Shown here one piece after another: positions 1 to 10,874 of a DNA stretch of 64,000 nucleotides. The position numbers and the translations under genes were made by a program. The DNA is taken from assembly GCA_028673005.1 (NCBI GenBank), contig CM054118.1, positions 87,910,964 to 87,974,963 of the forward strand, written 5' to 3'. A model generated the notes under the pieces. That model worked only from the letters and a program-made list of their open reading frames with translations. It was not told the DNA's origin and searched no databases. The DNA comes from Tanypteryx hageni. Lineage: Eukaryota > Arthropoda > Insecta > Odonata > Petaluridae. Numbering within the stretch: the stretch's first letter is position 1; every line of letters starts with the position of its first letter.

Positions 1-135
1 GCATGTGGCTCCCTCAGCATGTGGCTCCCTCAGCATGTGGCTCCCTCAGCATGTGGCTCCCTCAGCATGTGGCTCCCTTAGCATGTGGTTCCCTTAGCAT
101 GTGGTTCCCTTAGCATGTGGCTCCCTCAGCATGTC
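1..135. repeat. 16-bp minisatellite, at least 8 units
   Basis: The unit gcatgtggctccctca is repeated head to tail eight times without indels. A partial ninth copy decays from about 129. Units 5-8 carry C-to-T changes (ccctta, gtggtt), so the array is a little diverged on its right side. It runs off the left edge, so its full length is unknown. The open frames across it are translated repeat. Confidence 0.95.
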
Positions 136-379
136 TCTCCCGCCGCGCCCTCGGAAGGCCATGTGCTCTCCGAGCCACTTCTCACGTCGAAATCACAATC
201 GCCTCTCTCTCCGCTTTTACCCATGGAATTCTTCCCATTCCTCCACCCTTCCCCCTCCTCCAACCCTATTTACCACTGCTATCGTCATTTACCACTCTTC
301 TCGCCGTTTCGCCGTCTCCCACCGCTGGTTCGAGGGAAACTCCTTCCAGTTGGCAATTACTAGGCAAACATTCACAATT

Positions 380-845
380 TCCTCTCTACCTCCCCTCCCC
401 TCCTCTCCTCCCTCTTACCGGCCTCTCCTCCTCCCTCCCTGCCTGCCTCTCCTCCCTCTTACCTGCCTCTCCTCCTCCCTCCCTGCCTCTCCTCCCTCTT
501 ACCTGCCTCTCCTCCTCCCTCCCTGCCTCTCCTCCCTCTTACCTGCCTCTCCTCCTCCCTCCCTGCCTCTCCTCCTTCTTACCTGCCTCTCCTCCTTCTT
601 ACCTGCCTCTCCTCCCTCTTACCTGCCTCTCCTCCCTCTTACCTGCCTCTCCTCCTCCCTCCCTGCCTCTCCTCCATCCCTGCCTCTCCCCCCTCTCCTT
701 TCCCCCCTTTCCTCTCCTCCTCTCTACTCTCCTCTCCTCCTCTCTACTCTCCTCCCCTCCCCTCTACTCTCCTCCCCTCCCCTCCCCTCCCCTCTCCTCC
801 CCTCCCCTCCCCTCCCCTCCCCTCTTCTCTCCTCCCTACCTCCCC
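380..845. repeat. Polypyrimidine minisatellite (cctcctccctccctgcctct type)
   Basis: An almost pure C/T top strand. The left part is built from a ~30-40 bp higher-order unit with the words ctcctccctccctgcctct and ctccctcttacctgc. The right part (about 715-830) is simpler cctcc/ctctcc repeats. All three frames are open only because the strand lacks purines. No coding function is supported. Confidence 0.93.
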
Positions 846-1326
846 TCCTCTCCCTACGCTATTCACCCTCGCTGTCCCCATTAGAAGACATTCCTTTGCT
901 GGATGATGAGGCGCCGTGGAGGACACATTCCGACCCCTCTTTATCATTACCACCGTAATGAATTAATTTATACATCGAAATCGCCAATTATAAGTAATTG
1001 CTTAAAAGCACCATATTCGCGTTGAGGTGTTAATATTGTGTACCTATTAATTGAGAATTATTATATTCCATTGGAGGCGTTGTGACGTCTCTCGGGTGGT
1101 AAAGATATTACCAAGGAGGACGACAACACATGAAAAAAGCGCGGAGTAAGTTAGGCGGGTTTCTCTCGATATATTATTGAGTCGAAACTTTTATTTTTTT
1201 TCCATTGAGTTGGCAGGACTGATAGTGACATGATTCAAATTCAGTATTATTTCGTGTCATTTTAAAAGTTATCTAATCACCGAATTTAACCAATGTCTCT
1301 CAAATTTGAAGTTTTATTAATATTAG
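846..1326. other. Unique AT-rich DNA, nothing recognised
   Basis: No open frame, splice-like exon, terminal repeat or tandem structure could be supported here. It separates the polypyrimidine array from the 3' end of a SINE. Confidence 0.5.
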
Positions 1327-1605
1327 TGGTTTGCCCGTCGCTACGCAACTTAAAAAAAAATAGAATAATATACTTTGCCTTTATAATTCATATATTTCAG
1401 GATAACAGAAATTGTACGAATTTAAATTTATTTAAAATTTTCTTTAAAAAAGATGACTCGATGGCCATATTCAAATAAAAATTATCAACCAAATTAAATA
1501 AAATACAAAATTGAATAAAAAAGTCACCCAAACAGGATCGAACTAGAGACTTCATATTCTCGAGCCGACACGTTACTCACTATGCCACCCGGAGTGCTCA
1601 TTTAT
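1327..1605 (-). repeat. tRNA-derived SINE, 3' end ctaat
   Basis: Read on the minus strand from about 1605, the sequence begins with a tRNA-like head: an A-box-like ggtggcatagtgagtaacg and, about 30 nt later, a B-box-like tagttcgatcc. The 3' side cannot form an acceptor stem, so this is not a functional tRNA. An AT-rich body follows, ending near 1327 with a GC-containing tail (gttgcgtagcgacgggcaaac, a weak hairpin) and CTAAT. The head resembles the one at 45228 (shared ggtggyrtagtg and ttcgaatcctgt-like words). The CTAA|T end is also Helitron-like, so the tail may come from another element. Confidence 0.6.
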
Positions 1606-2820
1606 GTTGATTCAAATTGCTATTCAAATACTATGTCATTAAAATGATCTTGTCCCAGACGGACATATGACAAATTATATATAGATAAGGGCGGGTGGGT
1701 CAGTGATATGACCCGCGTATAACTTTTTAATACAAATCTCAAAAAATACTACGATAACATAGATGCGCTAATGCATAAATGTCTCCAGTAAACATATTAG
1801 ATCTTATTTCTCTGTATAAATTGGCATTCTATAGAAATTGTTGCGATACGAATTATTTAGTTCTGCTGTGCGACGTCTTAAAAGAAATTATTTTCTTGAG
1901 TTAATATTTTAAGAATTATAGGAAGAAGTGTTTTTGTGTATTATTTAAAATGACAGCCCTGATCGTTTTACTTGACTTGAATGAGTAATATTCTTCTCAT
2001 GCATTGATCTAGTCATTGGCTTACAGAAATAAGGGCATCACTTGTGTGATTTGTCTATGGAGGAATAAACAAACGAAGCGGAGACATTATATTGCTGGTG
2101 TTAAAACGCACAAAATCCGAATTAGGAGCTCTGATCGTCACCTGCTTTGGATTGCAATAGCCGTTTTTGAGTTTTTTTTTATATTCACATTCATAATTAA
2201 TTAGAAAACTTAGATAAAACAATATCAGCAAATATAAATGGCTTGTTGGTGGATAGGGAGAAGAACAATTCGTTGGCAAGTTAAAGAATAGTCCAGTATT
2301 AACAAGTTCAAACAGTGATGGATATCAAACCATGCGAACGTGCAAGCACGCTATGCGTTAAGTACAGTTCTTGGTGGTAAACATTCATAGAATATAATTT
2401 CATTTATTTCTATTAGCTCGTAGTAAATACAAAATAAAGAAACCTTCAAAAATATTACCTTATAAAATACATCGTATAAATATGAAACAACTCGCATAGA
2501 TTTCTCAGTTGCGGCAATACTTGCTTTCCTAGCGATTTTAAAGTACTGGGCTCGGTAGCGTACGTAATATTGGCGCCCGATAGGAATGTTTGACGTGGCG
2601 TGTTCCACGTGGCGAGAATCGACCTATCAATAGTCTTAGAGAAGGTGGAATCTGGAACGACAAATCATAAAGCTTCGCAATTTGTGTTCCGAAAACTGTC
2701 GCGACAATTGATCGCACAAAAGAGAATACTTATTGTGAATTGTTACGATGTGCATTTTATATGAGCCATTACGACTGAGGATTAGAAAACTTAACCGACG
2801 CCACTTAAGCGAATTTTCCA
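1606..2820. other. Unique AT-rich DNA, nothing recognised
   Basis: Several frames of 60-85 codons cross this stretch on both strands, but their composition and lack of motifs make them look like chance. I saw no terminal repeats or tandem structure. Confidence 0.45.
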
Positions 2821-2902
2821 ATTGGTGAAGCGTCGAAAACGGTTCCCTTGTCGTCCCGATTCTCCTGACGACGGACTTCCGTCCCGCTTGCTGCGTCTGC
2901 CA

Positions 2903-2954
2903 GCACGCTCTCGGTCAGGTTGGCCGCCCTGCTCTCGGTCAGGTTGGCCGCCCT
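2903..2954. repeat. 24-bp tandem duplication in a GC-rich island
   Basis: The word gctctcggtcaggttggccg and its continuation ccct occur twice in exact tandem, followed by a partial third copy (gctctcg). The surrounding 2830-3010 is GC-rich in an AT-rich setting. On the minus strand the duplication reads as a repeated SRAANLTE octapeptide in a 73-codon frame, but I see no start context, splice context or domain that would make it a gene. Confidence 0.7.
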
Positions 2955-3107
2955 GCTCTCGACGAATCCACCCTTTTCTATCGGCAGACGAGAAAGTCGG
3001 TCGACTCTATAACCCAGTCCTGCCATCCTTTGTATATCACTCGCGATATTTGTTTTTCGAATCGCTCACCGAACAATTTCTGTCGAATCTAGATGCCCAG
3101 TTATGGC

Positions 3108-3190
3108 ATTTCACCCTATATTTTTTATTTATCATGTATGATTTTTATTTTTTTATTTATCATGTATGATTTTTATTTTTTTATTTACTT
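3108..3190. repeat. Short AT-rich tandem duplication (~28 bp)
   Basis: The phrase ttatttatcatgtatgattt and flanking T-runs are present twice in direct tandem, followed by a third partial copy. It is a simple low-complexity duplication. Confidence 0.75.
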
Positions 3191-3369
3191 TTAAAAGATG
3201 TTTGCTATGTTTAAGTTTTGTTCTTTTATTTTTATTTTTGCCTTTTTGTTGCATTGCTTCCCACGCATTCATTTCTCCGTTATTTTTTTCCAACCCTCTC
3301 TACGACCCCGCTTTGCCGTCCTTCCGTCCCTCGCTCGCCCGTGACCCTGACGCGTGCGCGCGTGCACAG

Positions 3370-3432
3370 AGGACGTCGTGCATCGCAGGATGTCACGCGA
3401 ACCAGCGAGAGCCTCGTCGTCCCGTGGCTGCG
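3370..3432 (+). other. Weak candidate exon, GC-rich, 63 bp
   Basis: A 63-bp GC-rich segment is bounded by a 3'-splice-like gtgcacag and a good donor (CTGCG followed by GTGAGT). All three frames are open. Nothing upstream or downstream extends it, and there is no recognisable protein. The high CpG content may equally mark a 5' untranslated exon or an old GC-rich repeat. This is the weakest of the exon calls. Confidence 0.2.
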
Positions 3433-3673
3433 GTGAGTATCTCTCCCTCTCTCATTTACAGAAATGTTGTGCGAGAAGATAATATCTTCTTCATTAAAAT
3501 ACCCACTTTTATCCTAAAGCAAGACCACCTAGAGCATGGTTTTTCGAAGTGTGGGCCACGAAATGTTGAAAATGGACCGCAAGGCCCTCGCCCACTGAGC
3601 ATTTAGTGTCTAGATGGGTAAAATTGCTATTAAAAAATAAGCCGAGTAGCTTCCTTACAAAATTTCCTACCTA

Positions 3674-4699
3674 CCGTAAATACCCGCGTATAATGCGCAC
3701 CCTCGTATAACGCGCAGGGGGGTTTTCAGCCTCGTAATGTATGATTTTTCTATATACCCGCGTATAGTGCGCACAGATTTTTTTAGCGTTACCATTCCAG
3801 AATAAAGTAGATGGTGTAACGTGTTCTAAAGCAATGATCGAATTATTGGTATTATGTATTTGTAACATAATGAAAGTGCGAAATGAAATTTTCGAATAAC
3901 ATTCCAAAAGATCGTCAGCTAACTCAATCATTACATATTTTATGTTTACTTACAAGGTGATATTAGGGCATACACAATAAATCGAATTATATTAATTTCA
4001 TAGTATGGCATATCACATTCTTTGAGATAATAAAATGGAATGACGATAATCCTATGTTTTTTACATACGTTTTTGTCACGCCTGAGGTGGACGGGTTCGC
4101 CCAACCTTCAGTTTTACCCTTATTAGAACACTCGGGAGCACGTAAACACGATAGCAAATAACCATAATTAGCTACAAACTCGAAGAATCAAGAATAAATC
4201 ACGTATGAATGCTGAGAGAAAGGTAGGGAACGATAACTTTATTTAGTTCTACAAGAAGCATCAAGTCCCAGCGTACTCAAAGGCAACAGCTGCCATTGTT
4301 TTTAATTGTAAATAGTACCTCACCACCAGGCCGGGCGCCGCTGTAGGGTGAAGTCATGCGTAAGATGACGATTCCGATAACAACATCGAAGAAGTATGGT
4401 CCAGTGACGAAGAATTTCTTGGCTTTTAAAATGAATAAATACTGAATTCATTCTTTTCATATCTAATTAATGTATGTTTATAGAATTAATTAATAAATTT
4501 TTACTATTATCTATCTTTCTTTTCGTAAAAATCACCAATAAAAATATGAGGATACCCGGGTAGTAATTAATGTGCCGAAATTGTGGAAATATGAGGTCAA
4601 ATGAAAATAGGAAGATTATGTACCCTCGTATAACACGCATCCTAATTTTTAACTCGAATATTTCGAAAAAAAGTGCGCATTATACGCGGGTATTTACGG
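3674..4699 (+). mobile_element. pogo/Tigger-like DNA transposon remnant, TA TSD
   Basis: Perfect 27-bp terminal inverted repeats start ccgtaaatacccgcgtataa and continue tgcgcac. TA dinucleotides flank both ends (3672-3673 and 4700-4701). Subterminal words of the same type (ccctcgtataacgcgca, ccctcgtataacacgca) lie just inside each end. At 1,026 bp it is shorter than an autonomous pogo element. The only coding remnant is an acidic tail just before the 3' end. Assignment to the pogo/Tigger branch of Tc1/mariner rests on the TA target and this acidic C-terminus. Confidence 0.8.
4364..4429 (+). pseudogene. C-terminal tail of a pogo/Tigger-like transposase
   Basis: The 22 codons (including the stop) read DDDSDNNIEEVWSSDEEFLG then F and stop. 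Short acidic tails ending in a motif such as EEFxGF are common at the C-terminus of Tigger/jerky-type DDE transposases (family knowledge). An in-frame stop lies immediately upstream, so nothing of the catalytic DDE core or CENP-B-like DNA-binding domain remains. It is clearly an inactive internal-deletion derivative. Confidence 0.6.
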
Positions 4700-5035
4700 T
4701 ATTCCTGCTGTTAGGGCACTTGTCATTGTCCTGTCTCTAAAAAACTGTCCTACAGCACCCTCGCGTAGCAAGGGAGCACCATCTGTTTCCTCAATAATTA
4801 TTTTCCGAAGTTTTATTCTCGAAAATATTATATCATAGGATACATTGCCTTGAAGGTATATTTCCAGAAACTAATCTTTAGTTCAAAGAAGAAGTTATAT
4901 CAGAACCTTAGGGTTAATTACAACTAATACAAAATGGAGAAACCTCCTAATATCCATAATAATAATAAAAAGAAAGCACTCACACTCCGGTTTAGGATAA
5001 ATTACTCCACGCCAGGGACATAGCACACGCAATCT

Positions 5036-5054
5036 CACACACACACACACACAC
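5036..5054. repeat. (AC)n microsatellite
   Basis: About nine AC dinucleotides lie between two copies of the actccgggtttagg-type subterminal sequence. The tract may have grown between the duplicated subterminal repeats. Confidence 0.9.
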
Positions 5055-5189
5055 TCCGGGTTTAGGGAAAACTACTCCACGCCAGGGACTTTTTCTCACA
5101 CACGCCCAAAACATAAAATCTTTTAGTGATCACATGCACACTTAGATGACACCGATATTGTCCATACTTGTCTCAAGAAACATTTTATA

Positions 5190-5570
5190 AACAAGAACTC
5201 AATCTCTTGTGCAAAGGACATAACCTTTGTCTCCCTCACAAAGAACTTCCTTTGGATGATATTATAGGCATTGAATCATCCATTAAAAACCTGAGCGATA
5301 CAACCAAAAATCACGTAAGAGCTGCTTGAAAAACACAACTGGAACGTAATTTAAAAAACAACACTATAAATCACCTTCCCAGTCCCAATTATAAACTAAT
5401 GAAAAATTTAAAATAAAAATTCTTTTTATTTAAAAGCCGAGAAAGGAAATTCCGTTGTCATCATGTCACGAATCAGCATGATTATTTTGATAAAGTTAAC
5501 AATTAATTGAAAACGGACCTTGCTCATTTCTCACAAGAAATTAAAATTAAAATGATTTTTTTCTAGCAAG
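5190..5570 (+). pseudogene. Penelope-like reverse transcriptase, N-terminal remnant
   Basis: In one frame the translation includes ELPLDDIIGIESSIKNLSDT followed by TKNHVRA, matching the usual region upstream of the Penelope RT core. A second frame gives LKAEKGNSVVIM, the counterpart of the conserved (A)DKGNxVVIM block. A third frame continues NQHDYFDKVNN, stop, LKTD. At least two stops and two frameshifts are present, and the catalytic palm (YVDD) is absent. The order of blocks agrees with Penelope ORFs, so this is a real but decayed fragment. It lies between the inverted arms at 4920 and 6217, inside the larger hAT. Confidence 0.6.
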
Positions 5571-6217
5571 GAACATAAAGAAACTCCCCAAAACTCAGAA
5601 GAGGTCTTACGTTATAAGATTACGGTTTAAAATCCTACCATCTCAATATTACATTTTTTACCTTAAGTCCCTAAACCTGGAATTTCTATGAGACCCATTC
5701 TGTCATGCACCGATTACCACACTTATCTCCGTTCTAAATGTATAGCTGACGAATTTAAAGCCTTACTTTAAAAATGCTGAATATTTCATTTAAAATGCCA
5801 AAAATGTAATACTTAGTGATTCCCAAGCGTTATTTTCTTTGAGTGTCACTTTTCTGTTTCCCAGCATCCCAATACATACTACATTTAGTTTTCTCGAAGA
5901 GTGGCTCATTAATATAGATGTTTACCTCTACATATCCGTTGAATAAATTAAGCTGTCTAAACTGTGCATGGAACAAACTTTTTTCCTATTCTACAAAATT
6001 CTTACGAACATCATGATTGGACAGCCATAGAGAACCCACTTTCAGCTTTTTGGTCAATTTATTCATGATCAATTAGTTTCCAATAGGAACCTGGAGAGTA
6101 TGTGAGATTGCATGTGTGTTAGGTCCCATGGCGTGGAGTAATTTCCCCTAAACCGGTGTGTGAGTACTTCCTTTTTATTATTTTTATAGTTATTAGGAGG
6201 TTTCTCCATTTTTCATT

Positions 6218-7094
6218 AGTACCAATCTTTAGAACTTTTCCTTTACCCCAACCTCCTGCATTTTCTTTCATAATTCTTTGCGCCTACGACTTTAAGACGA
6301 AAGTCTTAAAATCACGTTGTTTTGGGAGGTGGTCGTCTGCTTCCTCGTTTGAAAAGAGAAAGGAAAGTGATGTCAGTAAAATTTTTCTTTTGGTGACAAG
6401 AACGGAGAACCATCTGCGCACATATCGACATTTGAAATCCAAGTGGTATTTTTTTATTTTCTACCATATTTGCCTGATAATTTTCGCCATCATGTAATTT
6501 CCTACTCCTACTTGACAATATGATAAACAGGATTTTTATTTTCCTTGTCTAATTTATCTTATTTTTCGAATAGCATTGCATAAATATTGTTTTGATTAAT
6601 AGTTTGTAAATAAATATTCAGCTAGTATCATAAGGATAATTTAATTATTTAGAGTGATGATCGATTATTTCAATCTTCCTAGTAGTATCAAGGAATTGAG
6701 GAACATTTCCTGTATATTTTTGCGTTGAAGATAATTTCTTGGCATATATAGTGCGGTAATTAGGCAATCTAACGAGTTCCCAATAAAATCAGTGCCAATT
6801 CGCATTGGATAACGAACTAATTACATATTTCATTTTTCTGGTATTAAATTGTGCGCGCTTCTTGGATTATTCCATTTTCCGTTTTAAATATACTGGATTC
6901 AATTCCATGCAGATTCATTTTTAAGGTGTAAATTCAGTCCTGCATTTCTGCTTTACAAGCAGCGCACATATATTATTTTTATGAAATCTTACTTTTTGAA
7001 GACTATGTGAGAAAGATTTGATTATTTTACGCTATTTCGTGTCGCAGATTCACTAATTATTAATTTATATGTAGTAATTTATGAATAAAAATTT
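6218..7094. other. Interior of the 3.6-kb hAT, nothing recognised
   Basis: AT-rich sequence between the inverted-repeat unit and the right end of the hAT. It has no transposase motif. Frames on both strands near 6300-6500 overlap each other and look like chance. Confidence 0.45.
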
Positions 7095-7166
7095 TTGTTG
7101 GCCGCAACATATATTTTCTCATTTTACTGGGCCGCAGAGAAAAGTTTGAAAACCCCTGACCTAGAG

Positions 7167-7637
7167 CAGTATTTTTTAACGGTGGGTCGCGACCCCTTAA
7201 GGTGGTCTCAAGAGGGTTTTAGAGGGGTCGCGAGCAATCTTCAGGTTTTGATTTATCGACATGTTTTGTTAAAAAAAAGTAGAAAATTCTGAAGCTTATC
7301 GACTTACAAAAACGTCTTTAACAAATGAGTTTTTTATGTAATAAAAACACAATAAATTACATTTCAGCAGTGATTAGTACTTAAAAAATTAAACAATACA
7401 CCACATATTGTCTGAAGGTTTTTAATACACGTACAGTTTAAAATAAAATAATTTATAGTGCTAACCTTGTATTTATAAATAACATAGAATAAATAACACT
7501 CTTATTATTATACTTTACTTATCATCGTCATCCCAATTGGAGTGTTTTTTTTTTGCTTCTCGTATATTCTTGGGAGACTGCGTTGATCAAACATCCGAAC
7601 TGGGGGGTCGCCTGACGAATCTGCCTGAGAACCACTG
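7167..7637. mobile_element. hAT MITE, 471 bp, same target octamer as its neighbour
   Basis: It begins cagtattttttaacggtggg with gtcgcgacc just inside, and ends ggggggtcgcc...gagaaccactg, giving hAT-type imperfect inverted repeats starting CAGT. The left flank is acctagag (7159-7166) and the right flank acttagaa (7638-7645), 6 of 8 matching with both differences transitions. It abuts the larger hAT with only the shared octamer between. No coding remnant. Confidence 0.8.
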
Positions 7638-7645
7638 ACTTAGAA

Positions 7646-8793
7646 GAGTTGGTTTTACGGAAATTTTGCATTATATACAACATCGATAACTGCATCGATA
7701 TGTTGGTATTTTCAAAACTTAATTTTTATATTAATGCGATAAAATCTTAAAATGTTTATAGGAAGAAACTTGTGCTTCTAACAAAAAGCAATTTTTTCTA
7801 AGTTAATGTACGCGCGTTTCATTGCTGATATTATAATATATAATATTAAAAGCAGATAAATTTCCGAGGTAACAATGATAAAAAATCAAAAGTTCACTAT
7901 ATAAAGAAATTTAACTAGTCCAGTAACAATAACAACAACGGAATGATGGATAGCAATGAATTAGTATCGGATTCTCTCGGTAGTAGCACTACTAGGTGTG
8001 ACGTCACCCACGACCGTTTTGGCCTTCCCCTCTAGGTGGTCTTGGTTTAAGGCGGTTGGATTTGTATGTAATCCGAATGACTTCAGAACAGCTATTTCGA
8101 TGTCAGCCGAAGATTTTCGGGCGAGACCCTCCTTCTTCAGCCACTGAGAGAAGACAACTCTCTCTCTCTCTCTTCTCTGATCTGAACGGAAAAGGAAGTA
8201 AAACCACTATTACAGTACAGTCTCGTTATACTAAACTTCAAGAGACTTAAACTACCATGATTTCTACCAACTTTGTTTGCATAAACGAGTTCGTTATGAC
8301 AAGGAACATATACCTAGGTTTTTGCAGGGATCCAAATTACACTCTACTTACAAACCAAAATTTTGTATTAGACGAGGTTTCATTAGATAGGTTTACATGC
8401 ACTTGCATTTAACAAGTGCAGTAAAAGCTCGTTAATGTGCGGGTTCGGATATATCTTTGGGCACAACACGGCCCACGAAATACGTATGTGAATATCTAGA
8501 AAATATTATGACCGATGTAGAGCGTAGTAACTCGCACGGAAAGCCGAGTGAAGCGGAATTTCACAAATTAACCCATTGAGGCATTGTTTTAAATTGAAGC
8601 ATTACCTCGGGGAAAATATATTCCATCAAAATAACATTAAATCAGTTTAAATCAAAGATCAATACGTCTAGTTTCCTAAACTCCCTTGCTTTTAGCTCGT
8701 TTAGATATGGATTTCATTGTTCAGTCTGGCAGTGCAAATCTTCTTCATAGTGCGGATGTAAACATTACCCTCGAAAACCGTCTTGTGAGGAGC
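7646..8793. other. Mostly unique AT-rich DNA
   Basis: Short pogo-like words (cagtctcgttatactaaact at about 8218 and gcagtaaaagctcgttaatg at about 8419) hint at very old TA-target MITE ends, but I could not find matching opposite ends. A short TC tract lies at 8158-8172. No gene was recognised. Confidence 0.4.
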
Positions 8794-8801
8794 CTTTACT
8801 G

Positions 8802-9780
8802 CAGGCATGTCAATCTCGAAGGGGCACCAGGGCCGCATTGAAGCGGTGAATGTTAAATTAGGTGTATATTTGTTTCGTGGAAACCGTATTTTGAAAAATA
8901 CACTTTATCTAGAAGATTGGACGGCTGTTTTTTCGATTAAAAACAATAGTTTTTGTAAAAGCTTTCTATTGTACCTCAATAACTATGGAAGAAGTCGTCA
9001 CATTTTCAAACACTGAAATGTTTGTGTAAAATTTCGAAAGATTTAGTAGTTAAGACAAATTCGCATTTGGGCCGCAGGAAGGCGTAACAAGATGGAAAAG
9101 TATACTCCATAAATGGAATACACAGAGATTTCAAAGTCGTTCTTTAAGGGAGTTATGTATAAAATGGTATAGAAAGATTCGGCGTATCTTGAATTTTTAT
9201 CTCCAAAACTATAAAGTCGTACTTATGTGATCCTACGGACGTTGTTGTGGTAAATGTTATCCTTTATCCGAATGCATTTTTTAAATCTATGCCTCAAAGA
9301 TCAAATAAGAGCAAGGGTGAGAAAAATATGCATTTCTCATTGTTGATTCCTGATAGACTTTTCACAGCTATGGACGTAAACAAAATATGTGATGTTATGT
9401 CCGGGATTTTCTCGAATTTTTATCTCCGAAACTATAAATCGTAATTATGTGGTCTCGCGAACTTTTTTGCGGCATATATTGTCTATCGAAATAAATTTTA
9501 GCTAGGGAGAGAAAAATGTGGTCTTTAATTGTTGCTTGATGGATGCCATTTAACGAGATACGAGTGTATTTAAGTGCTAATATAAAGTGGAAGTTTTAGT
9601 TTATGGATGGAGTTAAAAATCACAATTGGGCAATACATTTTATTAAGGATAACTCGTACTTAATTTAATTAAAATCTGTCCAGCAGTTTAGAAGATGATA
9701 GTTACGACGTTAAGACGTTCCGGTGCTACCGCTTCGCTGGTAAAGAACGCCTAAAAAGGGCAGCCAGTTTGGCATGCCTG
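8802..9780. mobile_element. Non-autonomous hAT, 979 bp, TSD ctttactg
   Basis: Ends are caggcatgtcaa and ttggcatgcctg (11 of 12 complementary) with an exact 8-bp duplication ctttactg at 8794-8801 and 9781-9788. Just inside the left end is a gggccgca word, as seen in several other hATs here. Most of the interior (9086-9755) is a full copy of repeat family A. Without it the hAT would be about 300 bp, typical of a MITE. Confidence 0.88.
9086..9755 (+). repeat. Repeat family A, copy 1 (nested in a hAT)
   Basis: Starts aacaagatggaaaagtatac and ends ccgcttcgctggtaaagaac plus gcc. Two internal diverged tandem units of about 220 bp each contain gaatttttatctccraaact. The 3' end has a small hairpin (accgcttcgctggt). 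The same structure is found at 38757-39460 (+) and 54301-54880 (-). No protein is encoded. The build (conserved head, internal tandem units, hairpin near the 3' end) resembles Helentron-associated interspersed elements such as DINE-1, but the class is inference. Confidence 0.8.
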
Positions 9781-9944
9781 CTTTACTGTAATAGCTATGA
9801 ATACTAACGAACGTTTGTCTTGATTACATAATTAGGAGCTAGCATATATTGTTGTTTTAATACCAAAATGAAAGGTTTTCGCATAATACGCAACCATAAA
9901 TTTAATAAAAATGAAAAAGTGAGCTTCGCTGGCAAGATAAAATG

Positions 9945-10874
9945 ATATAAATAAAATTATTTCCTGAAACGAGCAGGCTGGTCAAGGTATAAACTTTTCA
10001 TCGACACCCGGTCACAAACGAAGTGTTGGTGACAGCCGATGCTGAGGCAACTTTCCACGATGCGGCCAAAATCCCACGAAGAGGCAAGACCCCACAATGG
10101 GGAGAAAACCCAACAGCGACTGAACGAGAGGAACACACCAACGATGTTCTAGAAAATAGTGATGTGCCAATGATGTCGACGAAAAAACTTCCTCCAAGTT
10201 TTTGGCCTATACGTATTTCGGCCGCCAGGGCCAAGTGTAGTGACTCAAAATGAGTGAGGATGATCGGTCACGGGTCTCTTTTATACCCGATCGTTCGAAG
10301 TCCGAAGGGGAGGAAAGAGGGGGGGGGGAGCGTTCGGAGGAGGTGGAGGGCTATGTGGATTAAGTGGTGGTCGCATAGGGACTAGTTTAAAAAGTACGCT
10401 ATCAATACTTCCTGGCTCGAGATTTAACCTCGCGTGTCGGTGTTTGTAAATTTCAAGGCTTTCTAATGCGTCTAACTTGGAATATGGGCATCCTTTAAGC
10501 AAGGTTAGGTTTTCAATATTCATGCGGTGGTTTCTTTCTATAATGTGTTTCGCGACGGTTAATTTTTCTGGTCTCCCATATTTTGTGCGTGTTAAATGTT
10601 CCTTAAATCTAACTGTGGGGTTTCGTTTTGTCTGTCCAATATAAGCCTTATCGCAGTCCTGGCATTGTATTTTATAGATCCCCGATTTTTTCAGTGGTGG
10701 TATTTTTTCTTTTGGATTGCCCAGTAAATCTTTGACCGAGTTGTGATTTTTGAACGTTGCCTTGTATCCGATGTTGTTCGAGATTTTTGTTAGATTTTTA
10801 GTAATTTTTGGGAAAAGGGGATAGCGATATATTTTTTGGAGTCTACTTGGTTTTATTCCCTGGTTAGAGTCGTG
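9945..10874 (-). repeat. Inverted left arm of the Penelope-like element
   Basis: Reverse complement of 11888-12815. It carries the whole C-terminal GIY-YIG coding region and the 3' region. Differences are rare: for example ggaataaaaccaagtagact on the left against ggaagaaaaccaagtagacg on the right, and run length in a poly-C tract near 10319-10330. Confidence 0.92.
10278..10285 (-). promoter_or_regulatory. TATA-box-like site in the left Penelope arm
   Basis: The minus strand reads tataaaag in the context gatcgggtataaaagagacc. It is the mirror copy of 12476-12483, so if the arms contain the element's promoter, transcription could start outward from both arms. Function is inference from the motif and from known promoters in Penelope terminal repeats. 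Confidence 0.4.

Larger units (their letters stand above)
4920..6217 (+). mobile_element. Inverted-repeat-bounded unit holding Penelope-like sequence
   Basis: The two ends are reverse complements of each other for about 120 bp: the left arm starts near actaatacaaaatggagaaac and the right arm ends near gtttctccatttttcattag. The arms include the shared core ttactccacgcc / ggcgtggagtaa. In the left arm that core is duplicated in tandem (around 4990 and 5060) with an (AC)n tract between. The interior carries a Penelope reverse-transcriptase N-terminal remnant. Penelope-like elements often have inverted terminal copies, as the element at 9.9-12.8 kb does, so this may be an old second Penelope insertion. 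Foldback-type DNA transposition is an alternative. I found no clear target duplication. Confidence 0.55.
3535..7158. mobile_element. hAT transposon, 3.6 kb, composite, 8-bp TSD acctagag
   Basis: The left end begins catggtttttcgaag. The right end finishes gtttgaaaacccctg. These form imperfect terminal inverted repeats, each with a nearby gggcc word (tgtgggcc on the left, tgggccgc on the right). The flanking octamer acctagag is identical on both sides (3527-3534 and 7159-7166), which is the hAT signature. No hAT transposase is left. About 1.0 kb is a nested pogo-like element and about 1.3 kb a nested inverted-repeat unit with Penelope sequence, so the original hAT was about 1.3 kb. Confidence 0.85.

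Noticed and set aside
101..958. Open frames of 255-285 codons at the left edge
   Set aside because: They translate a polypyrimidine minisatellite in all three frames. No start context, domain or splice signal.
1530..1605. tRNA gene on the minus strand
   Set aside because: Same reason: tRNA-like promoter boxes without an acceptor stem.
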